IMG/VR virus record: IMGVR_UViG_3300021108_000005
Location: 1-37,226 of that record
Strand: one strand, 5' to 3'
From: a virus
Length of the DNA: 37,226 bases
The notes beneath the pieces are model-generated. The model saw only the letters and a list, made by a program, of their open reading frames with translations, searched no databases and was not told the DNA's origin. This document shows positions 1 to 7,873 of this stretch, piece by piece. Position 1 is the stretch's first letter, and each line of letters opens with the position of its first letter. Made by a program: the position numbers and the translations under genes.

Positions 1-99
1 GGGCTGGAGATACCGTTTGGGGATACTTGGCAATATTGCATGATTGCTCCTTATGCGATTGAGATTGTGCCGTTGCCCGATGTAAAGCTGTATACGAGA
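1..99. repeat. Terminal direct repeat, left copy
   Basis: Bases 1-99 are identical to 37128-37226. The repeat lies inside coding sequence: the 5' end of the gene at 36593-37168 and the 3' end of the gene at 51-1016. A physical phage terminus there would be odd. A 99-base overlap is typical of an assembler's k-mer overlap on a circular molecule. I read it as proof of a closed circular genome map of about 37,127 bp. Confidence 0.95.
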
Positions 100-1016
100 T
101 TAGCCCCGACAGTGGCCGACGAATAAGTGAGATTAGAAACGGTGATTGAATTTGTTGATGGCAATCGAAGAACCACAATTCCAGATCCACCAGTACCACC
201 GTCTGTGCCGCTAGGTGAGCCAGATGGGTCGCGAGTATTGCCACCACCACCACCACCACCAGTATTTGGTGTTCCAGGTGAACCGTGTCCTGTAGCAGTG
301 GCATTTGCCCCACCGTTTCCTCCACCTCCAATACCACCTAACCCCTGCAAAGCACCGAGATACGGGACTCCATTATAGGTGTAAATTCCACCACCGCCAC
401 CACCACCATAGTAAGTCACGTTTCCGGTGATGTTTGACGAAATGCCAGCGCCACCCGCTCCAGCCCTTGCGTTTGAACCAGTAGCAGACGCACCACCCGC
501 AGCACCAGCACCACCCCCGCCACCACCGTTTAAAGGCTGATTATTGGCAGCAGTTCCACCGTTATTGCCTTGACCAGCAGTTCCAGCACCACCGACGCCA
601 GCAGTTCCACCCAGTGCAGTTGACCCCGATCCACCACCACCTGATCCACCAGCTGATCCGGCAATATTATTTGGCGACTGCCCTTGTACCGTATGGCTTG
701 CTCCAGCGCCACCACCGATTGCCACAAGCGTATTGAAAACCGAATTTGTGCCATTGTTTCCCAAGGCAAACGGCGCAGCGGTTGCACCACCATTACCAAC
801 TGTCAATGCGTAAGTGTCGCCTACGTTTACGCCTATAGTGCCTTGTCGCACGCCACCAGCACCACCACCTCCACCAGCAGCGTTAAACTTTGATCCCGAT
901 CCCCCAGATCCTCCACCTGCGACAATCAAATAATCGAGGCTTATACCGCCCACGATGCCGCCTCCTCCACCACCGATACCAGTCTTTTTTGCGTTCCTGA
1001 TAATGTCAGATAGCAT
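51..1016 (-). CDS. Glycine-rich receptor-binding tail tip protein
   Basis: This 321-aa protein begins MLSDIIRNAKK and then consists largely of glycine-rich stretches (runs of 5-8 Gly) alternating with short Asn/Thr/Ser/Ala segments and a few aromatic motifs such as LDYLIVAGGG. Such polyglycine-sandwich architecture is known from distal tail-fibre adhesins that contact the host receptor. It ends with a less Gly-rich Ser/Thr segment. The ATG at 1016 overlaps the stop of the upstream tail fibre gene (TAATG), so I use it rather than upstream in-frame starts. The next gene in the operon starts just past the stop, across the circular junction. The GGT/GGA-repeat DNA (for example the CCA runs near 240-262) is prone to slippage and could vary between strains. 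The function is inferred from composition and context. Confidence 0.8.
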   Translation of the reverse strand: MLSDIIRNAKKTGIGGGGGGIVGGISLDYLIVAGGGSGGSGSKFNAAGGGGGAGGVRQGTIGVNVGDTYALTVGNGGATAAPFALGNNGTNSVFNTLVAIGGGAGASHTVQGQSPNNIAGSAGGSGGGGSGSTALGGTAGVGGAGTAGQGNNGGTAANNQPLNGGGGGGAGAAGGASATGSNARAGAGGAGISSNITGNVTYYGGGGGGGIYTYNGVPYLGALQGLGGIGGGGNGGANATATGHGSPGTPNTGGGGGGGNTRDPSGSPSGTDGGTGGSGIVVLRLPSTNSITVSNLTYSSATVGANLVYSFTSGNGTISIA

Positions 1017-2728
1017 TAGAAATTCTGCCCCCCAACAAAACCAAGCCAGTTTGTGCCACCGTTGCTGGTGAAAAATGCAAACGAGTCCGTTTTGCCTATC
1101 GCAGATGTGATTGTTGGCGGAGTTCCACCAGCCCATTTAATCGACGTGGGCCAACTAACTGACCTTGGCGTTCCGTCTGCAGTGAATATCAGCGTAAATG
1201 AAGCGCCGGAACCGCTTGCAGGGACGTTCGTTATAACTATGGGCGTGGTGATTGCTGCGTTTAAGTTGACGGTAAAGATGTTCGATGCTTCAAGATTCAG
1301 CGTGAGCGTGCCAGATGAGATCGTTGGGCTAGAGACAGATTCGCTGTAATCACGAAGTTTGGCCCGAAACAGCTCGTTATCCTGTAGGTTTTGCGTGCCT
1401 GTAAAGGTATTTGCACCTGTGCTAGACTTGCCATCCAGTGCGGTCTGAAGTCCTGTGACCTCTGAAATAGCGTGCGTATGAGCGGATGGTGCAAATGTGC
1501 TTGGCTTGCCAGTCAGGTTTGCATAAGTGAAATTTGCTGATGGGAGCTTGGCGTCAAGTGCGGTTTGCAAGCCTGTCACGTTCGCGATTGCGTGCGTATG
1601 TCCTAAGACTGAGTAGGTGGCGTTGGCACTGGAAATGGTCAGGTATGGCGTCAGATTGGCCGATGTTAGGCCATCCGTGATGCCATATCCAGCGAGCGTT
1701 GTGGGCTTTCCTGTGAGGTTGGCAAACGTCAGGTTTGCGGATGTGAGGTAAGCCCCGATAGCCTGATAACGAGTGTCCGCATAACCTTGGGTTAGAATCG
1801 AGTTGGATGTGTAGGCTGGCGTTGTATTTATGTGAAGAAGTTCGGCATTATTGACCGATGCCCTAATTTCTGTCCCAGTTCTTACGCCTGAAACGACAGC
1901 ATCGGCTGTGTGCCGTAAGGATGTATGACTTGCAGTTACGCCCAATCCAGTCGGGTTATCAAAGCCCAATCCGTTGGTCATTGTGTAATTAACGCCAGAT
2001 GCCGTCCAATAATAAACAAAACCAAACAGCGATTTGCGTGCAACTTGCTCTAATGTGATACCTTTAGAAGGTTGTGAGGTATGCCCAAACACAAGTCGGT
2101 AGTCTTCTGCATTGCCTCCAGTTCCTCCATTGTTCCCACGTAATTCAAAGTAGGCATTACCAGCTACACCAGTTATCTTTCCATTAACTAATGTGATGCT
2201 ACTGCCTGTGGTTGCGTTACTTGCTGACATAAATGCGGAGCCGGGTTGAGATCCAATGACAGAGAAACCCGTAAGGCCCGAGGAAACAAGAGATACGGTA
2301 GACCCATCAGTTTCAACACTCGTAGCGAATTCAAGGGTTCCGTTTGCGTTGTAAAGGTAACTGCCGATTGCATAATTGTCAGGGTCGTAGTAAGTCCCAG
2401 TACCTGTTTCCTTCTGACCTCGCAAGCCAATATAATATCTCTTCAGACCGTCAGTAACATACTCGCCTCTGATATAGTAGCTGGCATAGGGGTTTAAAGG
2501 GATATTCGTGTCAGTCAAGCCGTAAGTCGTGTTCGCAAGTTTTGGCTGAAACGTATTGGCTACCGACAGCACCCCGTTGCCCGTGATCGACAGATTATCC
2601 CCAACGATGACGCCACCCAGCGTGCTATTTGTAGCGGGAACCAGCGTCTGCCCGACGATTGTTACTGGAGCAGGGTTTACAGCTACCTTATCGCCGCCGG
2701 CTTGCTTGATTACGATGATGTCAGACAC
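1016..2728 (-). CDS. Tail fibre protein
   Basis: This is a 570-aa fibre-like protein. The N-terminal part holds short beta-rich segments (IVGQTLVPATNSTLGGVIVG). The middle, roughly residues 330-450, carries imperfect repeats of the type common in phage fibre shafts: ANLTGKPTT and ANLTGKPST, GHTHAIANVTGLQTALDAK and AHTHAISEVTGLQTALDGK. The C-terminus (about 460-570) is a beta-rich domain ending WLGFVGGQNF. The ATG at 2728 overlaps the upstream gene by 8 nt and the stop overlaps the Gly-rich tip gene by 1 nt, so the three fibre genes look translationally coupled. The role in host attachment is inferred from the repeats and neighbours. Confidence 0.85.
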   Translation of the reverse strand: MSDIIVIKQAGGDKVAVNPAPVTIVGQTLVPATNSTLGGVIVGDNLSITGNGVLSVANTFQPKLANTTYGLTDTNIPLNPYASYYIRGEYVTDGLKRYYIGLRGQKETGTGTYYDPDNYAIGSYLYNANGTLEFATSVETDGSTVSLVSSGLTGFSVIGSQPGSAFMSASNATTGSSITLVNGKITGVAGNAYFELRGNNGGTGGNAEDYRLVFGHTSQPSKGITLEQVARKSLFGFVYYWTASGVNYTMTNGLGFDNPTGLGVTASHTSLRHTADAVVSGVRTGTEIRASVNNAELLHINTTPAYTSNSILTQGYADTRYQAIGAYLTSANLTFANLTGKPTTLAGYGITDGLTSANLTPYLTISSANATYSVLGHTHAIANVTGLQTALDAKLPSANFTYANLTGKPSTFAPSAHTHAISEVTGLQTALDGKSSTGANTFTGTQNLQDNELFRAKLRDYSESVSSPTISSGTLTLNLEASNIFTVNLNAAITTPIVITNVPASGSGASFTLIFTADGTPRSVSWPTSIKWAGGTPPTITSAIGKTDSFAFFTSNGGTNWLGFVGGQNF

Positions 2729-3080
2729 GACTATAGACCTCCACTTCTCCGGCCACGATGGTTCGTTCGTATTGATTTGAGTCGATCATGACCAGATACC
2801 AAGTTCCGGTTCCGACAGTCAGATTCGATGTTTGCGAGTCCGTCCATTTAACAGCCATCGACCCAATAGCCGAGCTTAAAATGCTGATCTCGCCGGTGAT
2901 TGTCGAAGCACCCACCTTTATGGCCGACTCAAACTGGTACCCGGTGATATTGGTTGGTACGAACGATGTTGTGTTGTTTGTGGTAACGCAAGCGCCAATC
3001 TGGAACGGCATGGTCAAGTCGTCGCCAATTACGAATGAAAGTTCTTCGTCGGCGGGTAGCTGGTTAAATGATATGGCCAT
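2721..3080 (-). CDS. BppU-like N-terminal domain protein, tail/baseplate attachment
   Basis: This 119-aa protein reads like the Ig-like N-terminal domain of phage upper-baseplate (BppU-type) proteins. It has an early GDDLTMPFQI strand, then an NITGYQFESAIK segment, a strand ending GSMAVKWTDSQT, then GTGTWYLVMID and a closing ERTIVAGEVEVYSR strand. Such domains usually anchor a fibre to the virion. Here the domain is a separate gene placed just before the tail fibre. Start and portal stop overlap as TAATG at 3080. The family match is by pattern only. Confidence 0.6.
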   Translation of the reverse strand: MAISFNQLPADEELSFVIGDDLTMPFQIGACVTTNNTTSFVPTNITGYQFESAIKVGASTITGEISILSSAIGSMAVKWTDSQTSNLTVGTGTWYLVMIDSNQYERTIVAGEVEVYSRV

Positions 3081-4720
3081 TATTCTTCGTCCCCTTCTTC
3101 GTCCTCTTTGGCACCTGCGCCACTTAGGTTGGCACCAGATTGGTCACCGCCAAAACCGCCGCCGCCCATCATCTCGTCTGGTGGTTGGGCGATGTCCTGA
3201 ACAGCTTTATTGGCTTCCGCTTCCGCTGCCCGATCTTCCTGTATGATGGCCAACTTTTCTCTAGCCTGTTCAAGCGTGATTCCGTCCATCATGGCGATGA
3301 CGCCCGCCGCGCTTTCCAGGTTGTTAATCAGTAAGAATTGAGCGTGCTGGTCAGCCTCTTGACCAGGTCGATTTTTGGTCATCTTGCCCCAGTTGACCGA
3401 CACGTCGAAACCCGCTGCGATGGCCGCGTTTAGCTCAGGCACGTCGCCCAGGTATTCGTTGGCTACCACGAGCGTTACGATGGCCGCGTCACGCTCGTAG
3501 CGCTCCAGTTGCTTCTGCCGCCGCTCAGACTCTTCAATCACTGGCAGTTGCTCAGAGATCACTTGAACACCGCTGGAGGCGCTAGCCCCGTCCAGCCTCC
3601 AGGCTGAGTCTGGTATGCCCATGGAATCGGCGAACAGTTTCATGTCGTAATCGAGTTGCTCGCGGTCGATCTGGAGATAGCCCAGGTCACAGTAAGCGTA
3701 TTCAATCGTCGGTTCTAACCCGTTGCCCAGGGAATCGAGAACAGGCGCGATACGCAACATGTCGCCCGCTTGGTACTGGTCGGGTATTTTGAAATCGCCC
3801 TTGGCGTTGCGAACGTGAAGGATAGGCCGCTGGAAAAGCACGTCGTCGTTCTGCTTCCAGAGGCGTGCCACCACCGTTTCGTTAAACATTTGAATTGTAT
3901 TGCCAGGCCCATTGCTCCAGAAATCCGTCGTCGGGTTGCGCCACCAGACAAAGAAGAATGGAATGACGCCCAGAAGGTTCTTTTCTTCGGCCACCAGCTC
4001 ATAGGCGTTGCCGTCCCATGGCGACTGAGGATCATATTTAGTGGTTCTGTACTCGACCAGGCGGTCAGAAGTCCATACCCTCATTCGCCTTTGCTGGTCG
4101 TAATAGTCAATGACGCCCACGCACCAGGGAACGCTTGGGTGATCTGGGTGAGTCCAGACGACAAATTGATCCGCTGGCCATAGCCGGTGACTAACCGCTG
4201 GCTTCTCCAGTGATCGCATTGCGTTGGCTTCAGAGTCGTCAGCCGGTTCGTTGACTTCCACCTGTACCGCGCAGACGTCGCCGACGAACGCATACTTGTT
4301 CGCTTGGGTCATCACCTGATCGAACGTGGACTTGCTGTAAGTTTTGGCTAAATATTCGGTCAGCGCTTCGTTGTCCGCGATGGAGCGTTTAGGCGAACCG
4401 ATATAGAGATACTTGGTGGCGACGCTGGCGAACGTTTCCATCATGTTCACCGAACGTGCCGACTGCCGCCGCAGGCCCAGTTCGCTGGCCATGGCTTCCA
4501 GAAATGGCTCCAGGTTACCCTCAAACCATTGCCGGTTCTTCCAGGCGTCCATGAGCCGCTTACGTTCGTTCTTTAGGCCGCCGCGTATCTCGCTATCGAC
4601 GCGTGTGAAGTCCATAGCCGCCGGTTGTGGCTTAGACGCGCGTGCCAACATGCTCACCAGAGGCAACATACGATCCGTAATCATCCCGACGTTATCGAAA
4701 CCGTACGCACCGTATGCCAT
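3080..4720 (-). CDS. Portal protein
   Basis: A 546-aa portal protein, the dodecameric ring at the capsid vertex through which DNA is packaged. Evidence is length, position directly after TerL, and typical content: a helical N-terminus, a WxxDQFVVWTHP-type central region, a segment with WWRNPTTDFW and GNTIQMFNETVVARLW, the wing/stem-like region LDYDMKLFADSMGIPDSAWRL, and a charged C-terminal tail rich in Gly and Glu (ending KEDEEGDEE). Portals with SASSGVQVI and EESERRQKQLERYE helices are common in siphoviruses. The start ATG at 4720 is preceded by AGAGGAT. No protease, scaffold or coat gene follows directly; tail fibre genes do, which is unusual. Confidence 0.9.
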   Translation of the reverse strand: MAYGAYGFDNVGMITDRMLPLVSMLARASKPQPAAMDFTRVDSEIRGGLKNERKRLMDAWKNRQWFEGNLEPFLEAMASELGLRRQSARSVNMMETFASVATKYLYIGSPKRSIADNEALTEYLAKTYSKSTFDQVMTQANKYAFVGDVCAVQVEVNEPADDSEANAMRSLEKPAVSHRLWPADQFVVWTHPDHPSVPWCVGVIDYYDQQRRMRVWTSDRLVEYRTTKYDPQSPWDGNAYELVAEEKNLLGVIPFFFVWWRNPTTDFWSNGPGNTIQMFNETVVARLWKQNDDVLFQRPILHVRNAKGDFKIPDQYQAGDMLRIAPVLDSLGNGLEPTIEYAYCDLGYLQIDREQLDYDMKLFADSMGIPDSAWRLDGASASSGVQVISEQLPVIEESERRQKQLERYERDAAIVTLVVANEYLGDVPELNAAIAAGFDVSVNWGKMTKNRPGQEADQHAQFLLINNLESAAGVIAMMDGITLEQAREKLAIIQEDRAAEAEANKAVQDIAQPPDEMMGGGGFGGDQSGANLSGAGAKEDEEGDEE

Positions 4721-4737
4721 TATTCATCCTCTGAGAG

Positions 4738-4746
4738 CTGAGTGCT
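4738..4746 (-). promoter_or_regulatory. AGCACTCAG motif upstream of portal
   Basis: This copy of the recurrent 9-mer AGCACTCAG lies in the 41-nt gap between terL and portal, in the sense of the portal mRNA, a few bases before the AGAGG Shine-Dalgarno site. See the corresponding finding. Its function is unknown. Confidence 0.4.
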
Positions 4747-4761
4747 GTTCCGCTGATTGTA

Positions 4762-6150
4762 TCAAGTGTCCGGCATGAATGCAAACGTCATAGAGAGCGA
4801 GTCGGCATAGTCAGGACTGGCCCCAATTCTTGACACGATATCATCTTTGGCGATGATCTTGGATTTGTCTTTATTGGTCAGTTCGAACGTGGTAGCCAAC
4901 ATTTCGCGACGCAATCGCTGGCCGTACTCACGACCGATGTGGAACATGGTGGGCGAGATCGCTGGATTCATCCGCCGCCTTAGGTTGAAGTAACTGGCCG
5001 CCCGCCAGTTCTCGTATTGGTTGCTGGTGCCACGCCCGCCCTGAAATCGCACCGCCCCGCGTACTCCGTGCGACTCCAGCATGCTGCCGAACGTTTCTCC
5101 TATCCCTGTGCCATCAAAGACGATGTGATCGGCTTCTACGTCGTGCTTGCTGGCCACCAGCGCCACTCTGGCCGCCAGGTCGGGTACGGATATTGTGTTG
5201 CTGTCAAATATTTCAATGATGCCCGCCTGATCGCGTACCAGGATCACACTACAGTCACCACCGCGACCGGCTGCGATATCGACGCCCAGCCAGACTGGCC
5301 CGCTACGTCGTTCGGGTGGCTTGCCGTAGATCGCTTCATCCAGCCAGGAGACTTCGAATAGTTGCCCCTCCACCGAGTCGGGAAACTGTGCTTCCACATG
5401 GGATAGCCACCATGCGGAACCTTCACCATAGTCACGCCTTGCGCGGTCGAGAAAGTCCAGGTCAGCCAGTCCGGTCTTGGATCGCTGGACGCCCGCCAGA
5501 ACCGGCGGTGTCTGGTCGGATCGGATCCGTATCAGGCTGGTGTCGGGGTGAGGGTCGAATATCTGGCGCTGGCATCGTTCGTAGAATATGCCGTCAGGCA
5601 CCAACGGATTCCCAATCATCAGCACCTGTGACGGGTTAAGTGAATTGAGCGCCTCGATCCGGTCGGCTTCCACTCCCGACGCTTCATCAATCAGAACCAG
5701 GAGATTTTCGGCGTGGTGCCCCGACGCCGCTTCTACGGTGCTGGACGATATCCCGATACAGTACCCGCCCAGCGTCTGGTTCTCGATCAACAGTGGTGCC
5801 CGCGTTGTTCTGGATGCAAACAATGGCGCTGGTAGCTTGTTCCACGCCCCCCAGATGGCCCGCCATAGCACGTTGGAGAGCTGGTCAAACGTTGGAGCCG
5901 TGGTCACGATAACGGACTGTGGCCGCGTCGTCAGGTACCAAAGCGCTAAACCGGCGGTCATCCAAGATTTGCCGGTCGCGTTGCCACTTGGCACCAGGAT
6001 TGTCTTACGCCCGTCCATGAGCGCTTGGCAGACTTCCTTTTGCTTGCCCCAGTACGGGTATCGCTTTAGGAAATGGGTGTTGAACTCGTCAGGACTGTTC
6101 AGCGTCGCCGCCAGCGCCCTGCGTTGCGTCGCCGTCATTGTCTCGACCAT
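4762..6150 (-). CDS. terL: Terminase large subunit
   Basis: This 462-aa DNA-packaging motor has both terminase domains. In the ATPase domain the Walker A is PSGNATGKS (about residues 54-62) and the Walker B is LLVLIDEAS (about 150-158, with the catalytic Glu present). The RNase H-like nuclease domain has its acidic residues in WLGVDIAAGRGGD (Asp about 291), HIVFDGTGIGE (Asp about 346) and SPDYADSLSM (Asp near 447-450). It couples ATP hydrolysis to DNA translocation at the portal and cuts the concatemer. The chosen ATG at 6150 has AGGA 7 nt upstream and overlaps the small-subunit gene by 62 nt. A second ATG four codons in is possible. Confidence 0.95.
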   Translation of the reverse strand: MVETMTATQRRALAATLNSPDEFNTHFLKRYPYWGKQKEVCQALMDGRKTILVPSGNATGKSWMTAGLALWYLTTRPQSVIVTTAPTFDQLSNVLWRAIWGAWNKLPAPLFASRTTRAPLLIENQTLGGYCIGISSSTVEAASGHHAENLLVLIDEASGVEADRIEALNSLNPSQVLMIGNPLVPDGIFYERCQRQIFDPHPDTSLIRIRSDQTPPVLAGVQRSKTGLADLDFLDRARRDYGEGSAWWLSHVEAQFPDSVEGQLFEVSWLDEAIYGKPPERRSGPVWLGVDIAAGRGGDCSVILVRDQAGIIEIFDSNTISVPDLAARVALVASKHDVEADHIVFDGTGIGETFGSMLESHGVRGAVRFQGGRGTSNQYENWRAASYFNLRRRMNPAISPTMFHIGREYGQRLRREMLATTFELTNKDKSKIIAKDDIVSRIGASPDYADSLSMTFAFMPDT

Positions 6151-6427
6151 TCATGATTCCTGTGACTAGGTCGGACACGCTCATTTCAGGTGCGATCACT
6201 TCAATCTGCGTGACGGTCTTGCCGTACCCGCGTTCCATCAGCGCCACGCCCGCCTTGTAGTTGCGATCTTCTACCGCGCTTGCCAACATCGCGTTCAAGA
6301 CACGCTTCATGTTTGCGCTGTCATCTTTTTCAAGCAACTCGCGAACCATTTGGGCCGCGACGTCGAACCGCTTAGGACGTCCAGCCGGATTACCAGATTG
6401 ACCTTTTACCCAGTTCGGATTACCCAT
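6089..6427 (-). CDS. DUF5681-domain protein, probable terminase small subunit
   Basis: This 112-aa protein opens with NWVKGQSGNPAGRPK, the signature of DUF5681, a family usually found directly before phage terminase genes. The middle is helical (VAAQMVRELLEK through VALMERGYGKTV) and the tail is acidic and Gly-rich. Position and overlap with terL suggest it recognises phage DNA for packaging. The Shine-Dalgarno site is weak (GGGCG), so expression may rely on coupling with the upstream gene. Confidence 0.75.
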   Translation of the reverse strand: MGNPNWVKGQSGNPAGRPKRFDVAAQMVRELLEKDDSANMKRVLNAMLASAVEDRNYKAGVALMERGYGKTVTQIEVIAPEMSVSDLVTGIMNGRDNDGDATQGAGGDAEQS

Positions 6428-6447
6428 ATGTATCGCCCGTGCGTAAG

Positions 6448-6681
6448 TTACGCGGTTTCGTCAATCGGATCGGTTTTGTCTTCTTCTACATCTTCCGCAT
6501 CTATATCAAGATACGACTGGCATATTCCAACCGCCGCCGGTATGGGCAAATAGACGATATGCGACACTGCCGCCAGTGCCAGCTCGTCAGGAGTGATACC
6601 GACAATTTCAGCCATCTCGCGGACGAAACCCGCGACCGGTGGGTGAATCGTGATAGAGAGAGACAATTCGTCGTGTTCCAT
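6448..6681 (-). CDS. Small acidic-tailed protein of unknown function
   Basis: This 77-aa protein has an N-terminal beta-like stretch (LSLSITIHPPVAGFVREMAEIVG), a helical ITPDELALAAVSHIVYL segment and a strongly acidic end (IDAEDVEEDKTDPIDE). The ITIHPP...ITPDELALAAVSH pattern slightly resembles ribbon-helix-helix proteins, but this is weak. It lies 20 nt upstream of the TerS-like gene and may be co-expressed with it. A possible promoter sits just before its start. Confidence 0.65.
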   Translation of the reverse strand: MEHDELSLSITIHPPVAGFVREMAEIVGITPDELALAAVSHIVYLPIPAAVGICQSYLDIDAEDVEEDKTDPIDETA

Positions 6682-6687
6682 AGTTCT

Positions 6688-6716
6688 ACCCTACTGAGTG
6701 CTTAGTGGTAAGTCAA
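6688..6716 (-). promoter_or_regulatory. Possible promoter for the packaging/late genes
   Basis: On the minus strand a TTGACT box (6711-6716) is followed by 17 nt and TAGGGT (6688-6693). The -35 matches the other phage promoters exactly but the -10 is poor. The spacer contains the recurrent AGCACTCAG 9-mer (6694-6702). Transcription would start almost at the start codon of the gene at 6681, so a long leader is excluded. It may need an activator or may not be a promoter. Confidence 0.35.
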
Positions 6717-7222
6717 GCCTTACGCTTACGCTTGACCGATGGTGTGTATTCAGCCAGCAACCACGGTCGTGTATCGCCATAGTATCGCCGAACAAACGAG
6801 TTGCGCACCTCTATTGCTTCCTCCATCGTTGGCCTTACGGCTGTATGTGGAGTGCATCCAGGGCCGAGAGGTGGAGTGAACCGAGCCGACCATGATCCCA
6901 TTGGGTTTTGATGAACGCCAATCAATCCGTTGCGTTTAGCCTTAATACCCATCGCCTTGGTTCGTGAACGTGCGATAACGACTTGCGCCAGCACTTCCGG
7001 TGCCGGTGGCGTGTACTTCTTCGGTTTGCGAACCTTGTGCAGCGCCTCAACCTTCCGGCTATGCTCCAGTTCGCCTAGAATGATATCGACTTCTCCAGGC
7101 GTGGGCATGGTGCCCATTTCGGCGTCGGTGGGCTTCCTGCCCAGCTTGCTCTTGAGGGACTCGTACTTGGCTACGCGAGCTATTAGCGCCTGCGTAAATT
7201 CCGATGTGGACTCAATTGACAT
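6713..7222 (-). CDS. AP2-like DNA-binding domain protein
   Basis: This is a 169-aa basic protein. Its C-terminal half, about residues 98-152, reads GLIGVHQNPMGSWSARF, then a loop, then PTMEEAIEVRNSFVRRYYGD. That is close to the AP2 domain layout (three strands with GV...W.A, then an EEA-containing helix ending in YYG). The N-terminal half contains basic, proline-rich RKPKKYTPPAPE and a helical stretch. AP2 domains in phages occur in homing endonucleases and DNA-binding proteins. No HNH motif is visible here, so a regulatory or structural DNA-binding role is possible. It ends in KRKRKA. It overlaps the upstream gene by 11 nt and has AAGG 9 nt before its ATG. Confidence 0.55.
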   Translation of the reverse strand: MSIESTSEFTQALIARVAKYESLKSKLGRKPTDAEMGTMPTPGEVDIILGELEHSRKVEALHKVRKPKKYTPPAPEVLAQVVIARSRTKAMGIKAKRNGLIGVHQNPMGSWSARFTPPLGPGCTPHTAVRPTMEEAIEVRNSFVRRYYGDTRPWLLAEYTPSVKRKRKA

Positions 7223-7547
7223 CGACCAACCTTTTTATCTCTCGCTGCTCATCCACCAGGTGCGTCACGTGTTCGATCTGCTGTACAGCCATCACCCGCC
7301 CAGGTATATCGCTTACCGTCTTGCGGACGAACTCAAGCGCCTTGGCAGTCCAGAACCTCATGGCGAGAATGTCGTGCCCTGTATCCTCAGTCTTCCAGCC
7401 CATACGGAACCGGTGTTCCATGGCCGACTGTATCGCGTGGGCCGCGCTGGGGTGGAGCGTGAACAGGTGGCCGATACACTTTTCATGGAAGAAGTCCACA
7501 AACTCGGTGCCGTCAGCCAGGAGATAGTACGTTGGGCAATTAGACAT
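7212..7547 (-). CDS. DUF3310-like small protein
   Basis: The chosen ATG at 7547 gives 111 aa and has GAGGAT 7 nt upstream; longer in-frame extensions run over the upstream gene and look non-coding. The sequence has YYLLADGTEFVDFF near the start and a central HAIQSAMEHRFRMGWKTED followed by DILAMRFWTAKALEF. This helical pattern resembles DUF3310, small phage early proteins of unknown role (the family is sometimes called nucleotide-kinase-like without proof). It is followed by an 11-nt overlap with the AP2-like gene. A GC-rich hairpin lies in its leader at 7569-7586. Confidence 0.65.
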   Translation of the reverse strand: MSNCPTYYLLADGTEFVDFFHEKCIGHLFTLHPSAAHAIQSAMEHRFRMGWKTEDTGHDILAMRFWTAKALEFVRKTVSDIPGRVMAVQQIEHVTHLVDEQREIKRLVDVN

Positions 7548-7568
7548 AAATATCCTCGATAAAGGTAT

Positions 7569-7586
7569 CCCCGCGTCCTTGCGGGG
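7569..7586 (-). promoter_or_regulatory. Leader hairpin with GGA in its loop, candidate CsrA site
   Basis: On the minus-strand RNA, CCCCGC and GCGGGG form a perfect 6-bp stem around the loop AAGGAC, about 22 nt before the start codon at 7547. CsrA proteins bind ARGGA displayed in a hairpin loop. This phage encodes a CsrA homologue. No U-tract follows, so it is not a Rho-independent terminator. Regulation by CsrA is inference. Confidence 0.45.
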
Positions 7587-7627
7587 TGGATTCAACCCCA
7601 ACCACCGGACTGTGGAGAGTGGTTGGC

Positions 7628-7873
7628 TTAGATGACGACTTCCATTCCGCCTGTTGATTCTGGCGATGGAACCGGAACCGGTTCGATCTTGCTTCCGTTC
7701 AGGCACTTGCGTAGATGCGTCAGCGCCCGTTCCGCGTCGATGCTGGTACGTTTCAGCATGTAGGCGTAGTAATCACTATCGTGATCGGCGACGCCCGCTG
7801 AAGCCTGTTCAGCCCGCTCCAGGAACCGCTGGACTTCCACTATCGCCTTCTTGATCTCGATCAAATTCAGCAC
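7628..7873 (-). CDS. Small helical protein of unknown function
   Basis: This 81-aa protein with a GTG start (7873) has AAGGAA 8 nt upstream. It is helical at the N-terminus (EIKKAIVEVQRFLERAEQA), then DSDYYAYMLKRTSIDAERALTHLRKCLN, with a Pro-rich end (IEPVPVPSPEST). Its first 65 nt overlap the 3' end of the nuclease gene in another frame, and it sits within the run of small early genes. No family is recognised. Confidence 0.65.
   Translation of the reverse strand: MLNLIEIKKAIVEVQRFLERAEQASAGVADHDSDYYAYMLKRTSIDAERALTHLRKCLNGSKIEPVPVPSPESTGGMEVVI

Noticed and set aside
127-378. Proline-rich ORF on the plus strand
   Set aside because: It is the complement of the glycine-codon repeats of the tail tip gene, with no ribosome site.
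1430-1760. Repeats in the tail fibre gene as a possible CRISPR array or DGR template
   Set aside because: The repeats are in-frame protein repeats of a fibre shaft, with no spacers, no cas genes and no reverse transcriptase in the genome.
3770-4183. Plus-strand ORFs over portal and terminase
   Set aside because: They are antisense frames of well-supported genes and carry no recognisable domain or ribosome site.
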